Source: Rhea pennata
Taxonomy: Eukaryota > Chordata > Aves > Rheiformes > Rheidae
Length of the DNA stretch: 64,000 nt
NCBI RefSeq assembly: GCF_028389875.1
Contig: NC_084666.1
Span: forward strand, 34,784,308-34,848,307
Direction of reading: 5' to 3'
Part shown: positions 42,450-55,312 of the stretch, piece by piece
Numbering within the stretch: position 1 is the stretch's first letter
Layout: each line of letters starts with the position of its first letter
Position numbers and translations under genes: made by a program
The notes under the pieces: generated by a model
Databases searched by the model: none
Seen by the model: the letters and a program-made list of their open reading frames with translations, nothing else
Told to the model about the DNA's origin: nothing

Positions 42450-45400
42450 GTAAGAATAATTTTCTTTGTCCAGAACCATCTAGCTATGGGGAGATACTGT
42501 TTTAACTTCATAGGAATGTTTTCTCAAATACCCCTTTTTTGCAGTGCCTGCAACTGTTTGCATTCAAGGAGCACACGATAATTTCTGAATAAGGGAAACA
42601 ATGTGAAGTAACCACATGATTTAAGGGGCAGGCAAATAAGGGATTCTCTAGTTGCTTTTCATTTTCAAACCACAACTGGACAATCCCTGGCTACCTCCTC
42701 ACCCTCGGGCTGCCCAGCCATCACCCAACTGATAGTTCTGAAGATTGAAAATATGACAAGCTTTTCATTATTTTTAGAATTCCTGCATTTCCTCATCCAG
42801 AAACAGTTATGTGTGACACTAATTCTGATGTGATATCTGTAACTTCAAATGGTTGTGTACAGGTCACTGCAAGTACCCTGACTATTAGGGGGGATGTTGC
42901 ATGATTCCTTGTTTTTGTTTCCATTTTATTCTGAATAATTACAGAGAGCAGTTCACTGCTGCTATCCAGTAAGCAAGATAGAGGCAGCTCTGAAGCTTGA
43001 AGAGTGGTCTCCCTGGGTATATATTTCCTCCCATCCATCTCTAGCAGGGAGATCTGAACACTGTTCAGGAATGAGTTTGACACCTCCTGAGAATACTCTG
43101 ATTGCTGTCTGTCTGTATGTGTATAGACATCAGCTTAAGCATGGTTATTAATCACTAACTTAAGTTGCTTCAGAGTAGGACTTTCTTCCTCTTCAGCAGT
43201 TTCCTATAGATCACATTTATTTCAGATTTTTAGGCCACAGTATGGAGTTTTAACTGATGTCAGTGTCCTCATAGCAGCAGATACATCTACATAAGAGCAT
43301 TTTTAATCCTTGCAGATGGTAGCTCAGCTGTACCCAGCTTCTAGTTCCTCCAGCCATGGTGTACTTGAGAATGACTTGCATCGAGTCTGCTGGGATTCTG
43401 TAGCCATTTCACTAGCAGACATTTCTCTGAATATTTCTTAATAGAAGGAGTCACTCCAAGCTGGAAAATAATAGGTGATATTTGGAGAGGATATTACTTC
43501 CCGCTTCTGCAGATATAACTCAAGTTTCTCAAAGACTGCAGAGGATATGAAGCTATCCTGTTAAACAGCTTAGAAACTGGTTTTCAGAGAAGGCTATCTC
43601 CTGTGATAACTTTTGTGAATAGGTTCGTTTTTGCCTTGCTCATTCCAGGGCAGAAACAGTAGGCTCTGTTTTACCTCTTACCATCTCCTTTCCACAAGGA
43701 AAGAAGTCTCCTTGGTGTTCTCAGTGACAGCTTTAAGACTTCCCTGCTTCCTTCTGTCTTGCTGTTCCTTTGGTTATTTTAAAGAGGACCAATGCTCTGC
43801 TGTCAGCAGATCTAAGTATTTGCAAACTGGCTGTAAGATATATGATCTGCATGAGGAAGCAGGCATCTTCAGGCATTGCTATGCAAAACCTCTTCTGGGT
43901 CCTGAACTTCTTTCTCAACAATCAGCTTATTCAAAGAGGGAAACAGCTCAAAGATAGATGAGTGCCCAATATTTCCCATCTAATCTGTGAGACCTAGAAG
44001 AGTCTTCTGAGGTAAAAAAACAAAACAAAAAAATCACACTCTTACCATCTTTGAAGCCACTGGCGCTGAGCACAGTACTCCTTTACAGAAACAAAAGGAT
44101 TTGCTGGAGGGCTACCAGCCCCAGTAGGCACAATATCACCACTTTAACTCCCCAGTCAGAAACAACAACATAAAGTAAAACAACAAAATAACAACGCCCG
44201 GAGCTACAGCATCATCTTTTATTGGAAGCCTAATTTCAATATATAATCTCTATCAACAGAGCAAAAGACAGAGTTGTAGTCTCAACTCTGAAATGTCTCT
44301 CTGTGCATCTCTGTTATGAAAAAAGCTAATTGCACAAAGCTGCTTAATGCTAATGCATAGATCAGAAATGAAGGATACAGTTTAGCACTTGCCGTAAGGA
44401 TTCTGATGACTTGAGGGCAGCTCTATACACCTACTCCCTTTCAGTCACATTTCCTATCTCCCCTCTGGTCAGTACTAGCAATCATGTAGTGCTGCAGAAA
44501 ACAAAAGTCTTCAGTGGTCCTCAGCAGTGAGCTGAAGCTGTTATGTATAGGGGGGATGGGAACGTCTGGCTGGGGCCACGGGAGAGGACAAGAGTGACAA
44601 ATGGACATGTATTGATTTGTGACATAGCTGAATGAGTAGTTATGTTTTGGTTGCACTTCATCGTTCTTATATACCCTTAATTAATCTCTTCTGCCTCCAT
44701 TTATTTCCTTCCATGTGACTGCTATCACCATGTGGTCTGTAAATCATACTTCTGCTTTAGAGCAACTAGATAGAGAAAACTGTATGTGGAAGAAAATCTC
44801 AAAGGCTTGGTTCTCTGAAGTTAGTCTGCGTGAATCTCTCATTGACGACTAACTAGAAAAAAGAGACTTGTATGCTATAGATCTACAGGTAAAAGTTGAT
44901 CATATATTTGTATTATGTATCTCAACACGATACAAACAGGGGAGAATTATTTTTTCCTTTGTATGGTTTCTTACTGTCCATCTATCTAAGTTTTTAGAAT
45001 GTAATATACAGTGTACAATATTTGTCAACGTTCGTGAGTTAAATCTGACACGTACTTCAAAATGTGCAAAAGTTTCCATATGAGTTTGCCTCTTCAAGGA
45101 AATGAAGTTGTTTTTGAAGTGCTTTACCACTAGATGGCAGGACTCCCTTTGGATAAGGGAAGCACTGACTTGGCTGTATTTAGCACTAATTTACTCTCAG
45201 TCCAGCAGATCTTCCATTGATTTTATCAAAAGTTTGGCTGGAGTGAGGAGCGAGTGGAGTGCCAGATAGAGCTGTAATTATGTTATGACCCTTTGACAGC
45301 ACTGGCACACAGTTTTACATTTTCTCCAGCACAATGGATATCCTAATTGAATTCCACAAAGCTTGATTTAATAAGATAAAAAAGAAAAGCTGTATTTTAA

Positions 45401-46945
45401 CTGCAATTAAACCACAAGTCAGTGCTGGTGAATTTATTAGAGAAATCTCTGCCTCTTGCACACGTGCCACACTCGCTGTGCCAAGTTCTGAAGTACTCAG
45501 AATAAGTACTTGAAATAAGTTGCGAAGAGGAGACTGGCCCGAGTCATGACTTTGGAATCTGGCTTAAAATAGTTTGGACTGGCAGTTTGCTGCAGCTGAA
45601 AGATCCAATTAGCATCTTAGAAAAATTGAACAGTCTAATTTTCACTCTTTTGCAACAGTTTCATCCTAGTGCAACCTTAATGAATTCAACTGAATGAAAT
45701 TTGTGTGGCATGCCAAGAAACAGGATGCTTATGTTTATGCTGGAGTTGTTATGATCTTCACAATATTAAGGTGCAAAAGTTTTTCAGGCTTATTGATCCC
45801 CAATATACACGCGTGTCTGGACAAAATGGGTTTAAAACTCCCCCATAATGTGGAGCATTGCACATTAGCAAATGGGCATACTCAGGTCAGGTCTACGTGG
45901 CTGTTATCATGAGACTATGAGTTAATGAGAATGTAAGGTTAACTATATACCAAATTTGGTGGTCTATCGTGGTCTTTAAAAAGAGCAGCATTACATCTCT
46001 GTACTGCAACATCTAGAATTTTTTTTATGGTATTTCTTAAAATTTTGCATCATTATATTTTTAGCTGATAGTAAGTAATGAGATGACTTATTTAAAAATT
46101 ATAATGAAAAGTTAATATTGACTTTATCAGGACATACAATACTTTACACACAATTATTCAAGACTGAATAAGCGATTTCACAGAAATTTCAGTGTTTTCA
46201 AGCTTATATTTTGAGAGGTTTGAAATCAATTTATTTCTCTCTTTTTTTAATAAGCTTTTATGCTTTAATCCAAAAATGAAACATTCTCTTAAAAATATTT
46301 AAACTGAGCTTGTTTATAAAAAGAATATGTTTGAAAAAATGGAAAGCATTAGTTTAATGAAGCATATTTTTGTGAGAAGCTGTTTGAGAAAGGGCCTTGT
46401 TTGACACATTAATTTGTGCAAATGATATTTTGGAGTAGTGTAAAGTGTGACACATTGTGCAAATGGTTAGCACATTTTAGGAAGCAACTTATTTGTAATA
46501 TTAGTTGGCATAGCTTTGTTATAAATGACACTGCTCAATCTTGTTGGATCGTTATCTGGATCCTTGGGGTTTACTGAAACATTGCCCACATCCAGTTTGG
46601 GAATGATATGCATCTGCTTTCAGAGGAAGATCATATCTGCTTGCATAGTCTGTTATATCAGAGTATGGCTCGCTCAGGTTGCCTGCACTGTATGTGGCGT
46701 GCCTCATGCACTGTCTTGTTTGCACTTAGCCTTCTTGTCTGCCTTATTCATCTGCATGCAAGGGCAGGTTTTAGAGCAGGGTGACCTTAACGATGGACTT
46801 CCGGACTGAACATATATTTTTCAAAGATATCAGACATCAGCTATTGGCCAGGCTTCAGCAGGAGAGCCCATTTTTTTAATGTCCTCCTGGACACTGAGGG
46901 AGCAGCTGCAGTGTGGCGATCCCAGCTATGAAGGCAGCAGGCAGT

Positions 46946-46965
46946 GCTGGGCTGGGCTGGGCTGG
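46946..46965. repeat. (GCTGG)4 pentanucleotide repeat
   Basis: Four tandem copies of GCTGG. Confidence 0.9.
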
Positions 46966-47664
46966 CAAGGCGGCAGCTGGTACACTGCTTCTTGCTGAGA
47001 GGAGCTTGGTAAAATTGCCCAGACCACCTCAGTGAAAATGAATTGAATAGCAACTGCTTTAGACCATGCAGTGTAAGACCTGGCACCTAAGCTCGCTGTA
47101 GCAAAAATACCTCTAAGTTGTGATTTTAATCAGAAAACTGTGTAGATTAAAATTGTTTCTTTTTTACATCACTACTTTTTTTGATTTTTTATAATAAAGG
47201 GTCTCTTTTGCTGTCTTTGCTATTTGAATAGTTTCATTTTGCAGTGCCTGGATCTAACTTTTGAAATCTGCCGTAACATCTCCAGCTGCTCTTCAAGACT
47301 GGGAAGCAACAGCTATCCATGGAGTCCCTGCCTGTGCCATCCTCTCTAGGCCTGGCATGCAAAGGAAGTCACTCTGATAATTCTTCATCATTTGAAGGGA
47401 TTCCTGTATTCTGGCAGAATCCCTTTCAGGCCTCTTGCAGGGGCTTCTGGCTTGTTACCTGCTGTTGGAGCCATCCTAAGGAGATGGAACCAAGGCCTAA
47501 GTTCTGGCCTCGTACTTCCCATGATGAATGTACAGTTCCCAGTAAGTCTACATTTGCAATTTAGAAAGCTGGCTGACTTCTTGGGAAATACTGAAAGACA
47601 GAACCTCGGTAGCTGAGAAATGCTTGCAACAGCAGATCCTTTCAGTGCTATATATTGTAGGTAT

Positions 47665-47985
47665 TACAGAACCACAGAAACACAGAATAGTTGAAGTTGG
47701 AAGGGACCTCTGAAGATCATCTGGTCCAACTCCCTGCCCAAGGCAGGGTCAGCTAAAGCAGGTTGTTCAGGACTGCATCGAGTTGCATTTTGAATATCTC
47801 CTGGGATGGGAACTCCACAACTGCTCTAGGCAACCTGTACAAGTGTTCAACCATCCTCACAATGAAAGTGTTCCCTTACGCTCAGAAAGAATTTCCTGTA
47901 TTTCAGTTTGCGCCCATTGCTTCCTGTCCTGTGACTGGACACCACCGAGAATCTGATTCCATCTTCTTTATACCCTCTCGAGTGT
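47665..47985 (-). mobile_element. CR1 LINE 3' fragment
   Basis: On the - strand this is the last about 320 nt of a CR1 non-LTR retrotransposon. On the + strand it starts with degenerate copies of the terminal 8-mer (ACAGAACCACAGAAACACAG), then AAGTTGGAAGGGACCTCTGA and CATCTGGTCCAACTCCCTGC, the well-known antisense CR1 tail. It is clearly diverged and 5' truncated, as most avian CR1 copies are. No coding potential remains. Confidence 0.92.
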
Positions 47986-48391
47986 GTTTATATCTGTATA
48001 TGTATCCGTTTTACTGTGGAAGTGTATTTATTAGTTCAGGACAAAATTACTTTTTCCTATTTTAATTTCCTCTCAATTTCCATTCTAATGGAATTTCCTC
48101 CCATTTCCCATTGTTTCTACTGTTTATTCGGCAGCAAGGGAGACTGCTGCCCTGTAATGTTTAGTGTAGACAGGTGTACAGACAATTTTCAGCCGTTTAA
48201 CTACTGCTTTGCTTAGACCTCCTCTGAGCATGAGTTTTAAAGTACTACAAAAACACACCTGCTAACACTTAAGTAGCTTTGGCAGAGGGAGGATGCACAG
48301 AATTAGGATTTGGGAGATTCCTTTAATAAAGGTAGAAAGCGATTAGATTAAAGAGGTGGTTTAAGACGCATGAGAGGAGAGTTCACAAGAT

Positions 48392-48530
48392 CTGGTTTTA
48401 TTTCCTTATTAGATACAGGATCCACGTTGTGTTACTGTGGGCAATGTGTCTTATCTCTGTGCTATGGCAGGCAGAGGTCTGTGTCTGTAAAATGCATCAG
48501 TTTATGAAGTGTGCCGATACTAGGGGATGA
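48392..48530 (+). mobile_element. possible MIR-like SINE remnant
   Basis: The order of segments (TGGTTTTATTTCC, GTGGGCAATGTGTCTTATCT, CTGTGCTATGG, GTCTGTAAAATGC) follows the antisense MIR consensus: ...gttctagtcccagc, gggcaagtcacttaacct, ctgtgcctcag, tctgtaaaatg. It is strongly diverged. Confidence 0.35.
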
Positions 48531-49914
48531 CAGAAGGTCATGTAATGATCTAGACATCCTGAATTACCAGATTTCTGCATGTAAGGGGCGTATCAACAAG
48601 AAGGGAAGAAGACAGCAACACTCAGTTCAGTGAAGATTTTAAACAGACCATACACTGCAATTAGCTCTTAATAACAAAAGTATTTTTTGACATAGTATTT
48701 CCCATGCACATAGGGAATAATGAAAAGGAGGCATTTGCTCTTTGCTGATTTTTTCCTTTCTTTTTTTTTTTTTTATTTTTTATTTACAATAACAAACCAT
48801 TGAAACCTTTTCCTTGAGGTGTTACTAATGGGGTATAGAGGGGAGGGTTGCAGGGAATTATGAGCCTCTAGAGATTTGGGCTTGCAAGTGATCCAGAGAC
48901 ACAACAGAAAAAAATCTGGTAGTTGTAGGTTTAGCCCCAAAACACTATAGTCTGCAAACCTTGCCCACAAAACCTGTCTTCAAACTCTGTCCTTCTGCTA
49001 ACCCCCCAACACTATTATATACTTATCTAAATGTCAGGGCTCTTGACAGGGAACAAAAGGGAGCCAACCTTTGTGCTACCTCCTGGTGCTACCTCTCCTT
49101 TTCATGCTGCTCTCATGGAATGAATTTTTGCTTTGATGATATTTAAATAGTAATAATTACAAGAGACTTATGGGCTAGATTTTAGAAGGCATTTAGCTAC
49201 CTAACTCCCATTGGGTAGAAGTCAGGCTCTGAAGAGCTTGCAGTGTGATAGAGTACCTGTGGCAGCTTTATTGCTCACTGGTAACATCTGGATGGAAGGG
49301 AAGAAAGTGGAAAAAGGTTTAGACAACTGCATGAGCATCATGTTGCCAGAGCACTGGGTTAAGTTGCATCTTGCCACTGAAATGTGCACTGCTCTAACTG
49401 CTGCTTTAGAGAAATTGTGACAAAATAGGAAAATAGCAGCTGTTATGCTGCTGTTTTCCTAAGTGGTAGAAGGATCTGGCTTATGAATTTAAAGAACTGT
49501 GCAGTAGCGTTCCGATATGTGAATCTAATATTAAGGAAGAAGGGGCCATGTGAATGCTTGATGCTGGGGAATAACAGGGAAAGAGGAGAAAATGGGTTAA
49601 CCGGAGAAACATCCTGCAATAAAAGTATTAGGGTAATAGCATAAACTAATAATATGTTGCAGTTGCTGTTACCTAGGTTATTTGAAGCATTATAGAATAA
49701 AGGAACATTATATTGCAAAGAATGAGAAGGAAACCATCTGACTTTTTTCCTCTCTCTACTTCTAAACTTTGCAAATCAGGTTCCCTAGGTGGTGCTTCAC
49801 CTGGAGATTGCAGTGCTTCGGCTGTGCAAGTGTTTTCCCTTTCAGCTTTCTAAAGCTATTTTTTTTACCTATTCAGTCGTCCCTTCAAGATAGCTGCCTG
49901 TCAGGTGCAGAATG

Positions 49915-50085
49915 GTGAGGTGCATTAGCTGTCTTCCTTGAGAGTGATGAAGGGAGTGAAGGGCTAAATTGGCACCAACAGCTCAGATGAGGAAACAGAG
50001 GTATTTTCAGTGTTCATGCCATAATTGGTGGAAACAGTTTCAGGACAGAACTGGAACCTGTGCTTTATGCCCATTAAACATAATT
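49915..50085 (-). mobile_element. MIR-like SINE remnant
   Basis: The + strand has GCTCAGATGAGGAAACAGAG followed by TTTCAGGACAGAACTGGAAC and CTGTGCTTTATG. This is the order and spacing of the MIR consensus (cagatgaggaaactgag ... ggcagagccgggattcgaacc). Confidence 0.45.
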
Positions 50086-53000
50086 TTTGGAATCCTTTAA
50101 GTCCATTGTTAAATTCTCTCTGCACAAGTATTGAAGTACTTACACAGATGATTCTTTTTTAATGACTTAAAAAGTGCCAAAAGAGAGAGATGATTGCTTC
50201 TGGTTCCTTGATTGGCTCTTTGATTCAAGAATGTTGCTTTGGCCAGTGGGCTACCTAGTGATCTCATAAAATACACACAAAAGGCACTGGGGAGGGTCCA
50301 CAGTTTTATGAGCAAATGCAGCAGGTAGTGAATTTGGGCTCAAAATATTTGCATATAGGAACTGTATGACTGTGCAGCTCACATCCGCCTGTTGCTTCGC
50401 AATGACTGCAAGCATCTCTGCCCTGCCCCTGTTCCCTGGATGCATGTGCTGGAATGAGCCCCTTGGCTTGTGTTTCTAACTACGTCATGCCCTGTTTGAA
50501 AATTCCCTCCACTTACTTCTCCTTACAATGAGATCACTATAAATTTTTCACTCTTGCTTCAAATGCACCTCGCAATTTTAAGCTTACTGTTGCTTCTGAC
50601 CTGGTCTGCTCTCTTTTTTGCCTTGCCATTTCTGTAGCATACTAGTCTTGATTCTATTATCTTCCTCCTGTCTGCTCTCTGTTCTTCTTGCCAATTGTAG
50701 AGGATGCACTATTTGCAAAACATTTCTCTCTTCCATTAATAACCTCTTAAAAACCCACTGTTACCGTGGTACCCAGGAGTGGTGTCTTACTAAATGATTA
50801 AAAGACACTTCACTAACACATTGAAACAGTGGCTGAATTGCTAGTGTACTTGATCTTCCTCTCTGTCTCTTTGATTTAAGATCTGAGAGGCAAGAAGTGC
50901 CTTTATTTGAGAGTATGGGTGATGTTAACATATGATAAAACAGTAGCAGTTTCCCAGCTTGCATGTGCATTCGTACAGCCAACGGCGTGTGCCTTTTTGC
51001 AGGTGCCTTCTTTGCCAGAGTTCTGGGCTTCTTGCCAAAGTGTTTTCTCTCAACCTCACTGTTAACCAGTCGCTTGCGTTTAGCATCAGCCTCTGTCTAA
51101 ATAGGCTTAGCCCTCCAGTTAATAGATATCTTTTTCTCAAGCCCTGCCCATTGCACCTGCCTTTCAAAATGTGCCCTGGAGAACTCAGTGATTCATCTGT
51201 TGTGTGCTGTTGCTGGTTGATTATATCGTTGCTTAGTTTTAGGTGGCTGTATTTGCTTGCTAGAACACTTGATCCTCCTGTTTACTGCTTTTTTATATCT
51301 TGGATATGTTTGTAAAGCTTGGGGGGAAGTTCAGAATGCAAGGTATAATATCAGTATTTGAGATAACAAATGGTTTAGGCCATACACTCTCTACATTCAA
51401 TGCTTTTTCTGTTTCCACACCAGTGGACACGATGGATGTAATGTAGTCACAGCATGTTTCCAGAAATCCCGAGATCAGTAATGTAAAAGAGGTCTTTGGA
51501 ATTTTAATAATGGAGAAAATGTCACTGTGCAAAGTTGGTGCAGCTTTATTCCTCCCTTCCCCCGGATGTATTCTTGTAGATGAATCTGGGTATTTTCTGA
51601 CTTTGCAGATATGACATATGGCAGGGATGGGATGCTCTTCAGAACCTTGCATTGATTCCTTCTCCATTCCAATGGGATTCAGCATCCTGCAAAATAAATG
51701 TATACAAGCCTGCCCTTAGACCAGACCTTCAGGATCAGCTCCATCTCCCCAGATGCATTTGGGGAGCTTGGGGTCTTTGTAACATTGAAATGACTTTGAC
51801 ATCTCACAAGAGGGACTGTGGCAACCAGAGACCACTGGGTCATTTCCAGACAGCTGTGTTTCTCTAGTTAGGTTCAGGAGGAGTTAGGTGTCACCAGCAA
51901 TGCTGCAGTCAGTTAAAACAGCTTGAAGGCTGTTTTTATACTATCAGAGATGAATAGTGAATTCTTCAGGAGAGCGTGATTTTGATCCATCCTCCATGCA
52001 GAAATTAAACAATATTTATTTATCTCATTAAATGATGATGGTATTTTTATCAAAAACTTATTTATACACTGTTGAGTAAACATCTGATGGTTATGTGGTG
52101 GTTTCAGAGGTCAGCTGTCCAGATCAGGTATCATAGATCACTGTTATATTGTAATGCTGGGAATGGGAAATTATACTGAGAAAAGAGATGGTTAATTCTT
52201 CCATATGTGAATAAATTATTTTGTGTCGGCAGTTGGCAATTCAGTTGCTTCTTAAGCATTGAAGTCAGCCAACCATTCTTTTTTCAGTAGTCCTTTTCTG
52301 TAACCTGATATGGAGAGCAATTAGAGACGTTCTTCTTACAAAAGAAATAGGATAGGAAGCTCTCATTGTGATAGCCTCAGTGATGTGAGTCATTCCCCCT
52401 TAGAGAACTGCCTATCTAGCTCAACCTACCAGCCAATAACAGGTTATCATCCTCCCTAGAAAAATTAAATGAGCAGTTATTCAGAGCTCCTGAATATATA
52501 GAACCAATAGAAATTTGAAATATTTATGGTAGCATGTCATGATTGGGTTCAATACCAAGAAAATCCTTACTCTGATGCCTAACAAGTATTTTGTTTGAAT
52601 TTGATTACGAGCAGAAGAACAAGATTTTTCCCTGCTTTTTACCTCAAAAATGTTTTTAGTCAACCACAAAAAAACATAACTTATATTTTTTCATACAAAA
52701 ACTTACGAACTTACATTGGCACAATCAGAGCTATGGAAATGGAAGATGATTCAAGTCAGAGCCCAGAGAGAAATCTGCCTAGTTGGTGATTGAAGGTTTA
52801 TTTATTTGCAACAAGACGCTGGAGTGATCTGTGTACGAATTTTTGTCTCCATCTAGGCCCTACAATATTTCTTGTACCACAGCAAAAGAAAGTGCCGAAG
52901 GAGTAGGGCTTCCCTTCAGAAATTATTTAGATTTCTTCTAAAGGACAAGGATAGGAAACAAGACATAACTTCCAGGCCCAACAGCCTGTTTTCCTGTCCT

Positions 53001-54716
53001 TTACCTAGTCTTTAAATCACAGCAAGTCTTTGTCTTTAACTCCAGAACAATGTTCAAAAAGCCTCACTGTGCTTTCTGAGCAGATTGTGGCTTTGTTGCG
53101 ATCCTGCCTATTTGAAGATGTTGATGAAGAATGTGAAAACCCACTTTCCCTCCCACAGATATATATGCTTGCTATACAAAACTAAAATGTTGCACTAAGT
53201 ACTGTTCTTTTCTTCTTTGGGTTTCACGTATAATCTTGAGTTGAATCTTCCTAGCGTTCTTTGTAATTATGATTACACTGCACAGAGATGCATAATGTAA
53301 TGATAACCAAGAGTCCATCGATCTGTTTTACTGCAAAGCTATAAGCTGGCCAGTTCACCTAACTTTTCGATTCTCAGTGCAGATTCTCAGCTGGTTATAC
53401 CTTACATGCAGCCTACAATCTTTTCTGGGATGGCATCCTTTTATTCAAATGATGGAGACAAGAAATAGGAGATTGGGAGCAACAAACAGGAGATTTCCTT
53501 TGGTTGATTATGTATGCAAACAGAAGATTGCTTTTCCACTGATCAGGTCTGCAAATACATAGTGTTCAAATGGCCTGTACAGCACTGCTTAACCTTAGAG
53601 CACTTTGGGATTTCTGAGGAGCTGTTCTTACTGAAACTGCCCAGCCAAGTGAGGTTTTATATTCTTCACGGGGGAAAAATACTGCAATTTTGTGTTGTTT
53701 CTATGTGTTTATTGACATAACAGAAGCCTCTCTAAGTGCACGTGTCTAAATGAAAAGTGAATGTAAGTAGGTGAAGTTGAAAGCCACTAAAATAAGATAC
53801 TGTCTGCTGAGGGCAAATGCAAAAGCAGCTGGATCTGCCCTCCTCAGCAGACTTCCTGAGAAATAAAGCAAGTTAAATGATTCTTCAAAATAAGACGTTC
53901 TCCATTCTCAAAATCTGTGAGTTAGAAATCCCTAAAATAACCTGCTGTGGTGTTAAGGTCAAATGACACTTTAATAGAAGGGTTTCTTGAGTTATATAAT
54001 ATGGGAAAGCGTGATGATGAAACCAAAACAACAGTTAAGTACTATGTTTTGTATACCCTTTCATTGCCTTGCCAAAAAGAAAGTATATCCCCCCAAAAGT
54101 CAGCTGAGTCTTATCAGCTTTGCAAAATGATGAATGAATGCCTTGTTCTTTATTATTGCTTAAGTCATTCCTGTTTATGCCAGTATTTCAAGGATTATGT
54201 TTTGATTGTTCTGGAGAGATAAAAACACTTTCTTAGTGATGAATAAACACTGCCACTTTTAAATATTTGTATGCAAAATGTCTTTAAAGCCATTATGAAA
54301 TGCTTTCCAAAAGCGCTAAGAAGCTGTTTCTCGAAAAGACAGTTTTTCTCTACATTTTCTTTCATGCTAAACAGTCCAAATGAAAAGCCTTTCAGAGTTA
54401 ACTAGTTTCAGCAATACCAGTGTTTTAGTGTAATGAATAACTTTTTATAGAGGACAATTGCACACAGCTCAATATCCTAGTATTTCTATTTCTGTGCACC
54501 ACCAATGCCTGGATTCTAGGGTAGAATTTCTTTCTTTGAGAAAGCTGAGGCGATCAAAACCCTGATTAACCTCTGATATTCACGTGGTGCTCTTGATCTT
54601 GAGGACCGAAGCAGTAACAAAGAGTTAATGGCAGCCATATGCTCAGGGTATTGTGGGTACTGTTGACCCAAATGTGAACTCCGCAAGCCAGTGCCGCTAA
54701 CTGCTGTTTGTTTCAG

Positions 54717-54815
54717 GTTTGGTGTGGAGATTACTGATAAAGAGTTTGAGCTGCTACTTGACAGAATCCGCCTTGATGAAGATGGAAATGTCAGATACTC
54801 CCGGTTCATGGCCAG
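54717..54815 (+). CDS. EF-hand exon, EFCAB6-like
   Basis: The 99-nt exon follows the acceptor CTGCTGTTTGTTTCAG. It encodes FGVEITDKEFELLLDRI, then RLDEDGNVRYSRFMA, in phase 2-2. FGVxxTDxEFxxLLDRI plus LDEDGNVRYSRFMARF is a textbook EF-hand arrangement: a linker, a first helix (EFELLLDRI), a loop of D-E-D-G-N-V-R-Y and a second helix (SRFMARF). The loop starts with Leu-Asp and is shortened, as in the degenerate hands of EFCAB6-type proteins, so calcium binding is doubtful. The donor would be GCCAG|GTTTGA, which is weak. If not spliced, the frame ends four codons on (R-F-D-S-stop), so this may be the last coding exon. I cannot name the gene. Confidence 0.7.
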
Positions 54816-55278
54816 GTTTGATTCCTAGTCTATGCAGTGTGTGTATTTTATTTCTTATTTGTGAGTAGAATTATTTTTAATCTAAGAGGCTCACATAATA
54901 TTTGCAAACTAGTTCTAATTTCTTAAACGTGTTCCTTTATGACACATTTCTTGTGTGGAGCATAAAGATTACATCTAGTTTAGCTGATGCTCTGAGTATA
55001 TACTATTTATAACTTTAAATGCTGATTAAGCATTTTAGAAGAAAGACTTCAAAAGCATTTGACATATCTTCATGCTTTCTGTAGACTGGGAAATATGACC
55101 AACTTCTACATAAAAGCTAATTACTTCCAAAAAATGGTAATAAGTGCACTTAATACCTCTCTAAGAACTTGATGCATTTACAGATCCTTATGTAGGATCT
55201 GAAATACTTTTGAAACAATGATATTGGCTTATGGAGGCTCTAATCAGCATCCAAGGCTCAGATATGAATCACACTTTA

Positions 55279-55312
<34 letters not shown>

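Larger units (their letters stand above)
42450..54716. other. putative 12.3-kb intron of the EF-hand gene
   Basis: No exon is recognised. It contains a CR1 tail fragment at 47.7 kb, MIR-like fragments at 48.4 and 50.0 kb, a (GCTGG)4 repeat at 46946-46965, and AT-rich blocks at 45.2-46.5 kb. Confidence 0.4.

Noticed and set aside
54516..54809. 97-codon frame on the - strand at the EF-hand exon
   Set aside because: It is the reverse complement of the exon; the + strand has the acceptor and a clear EF-hand pattern.
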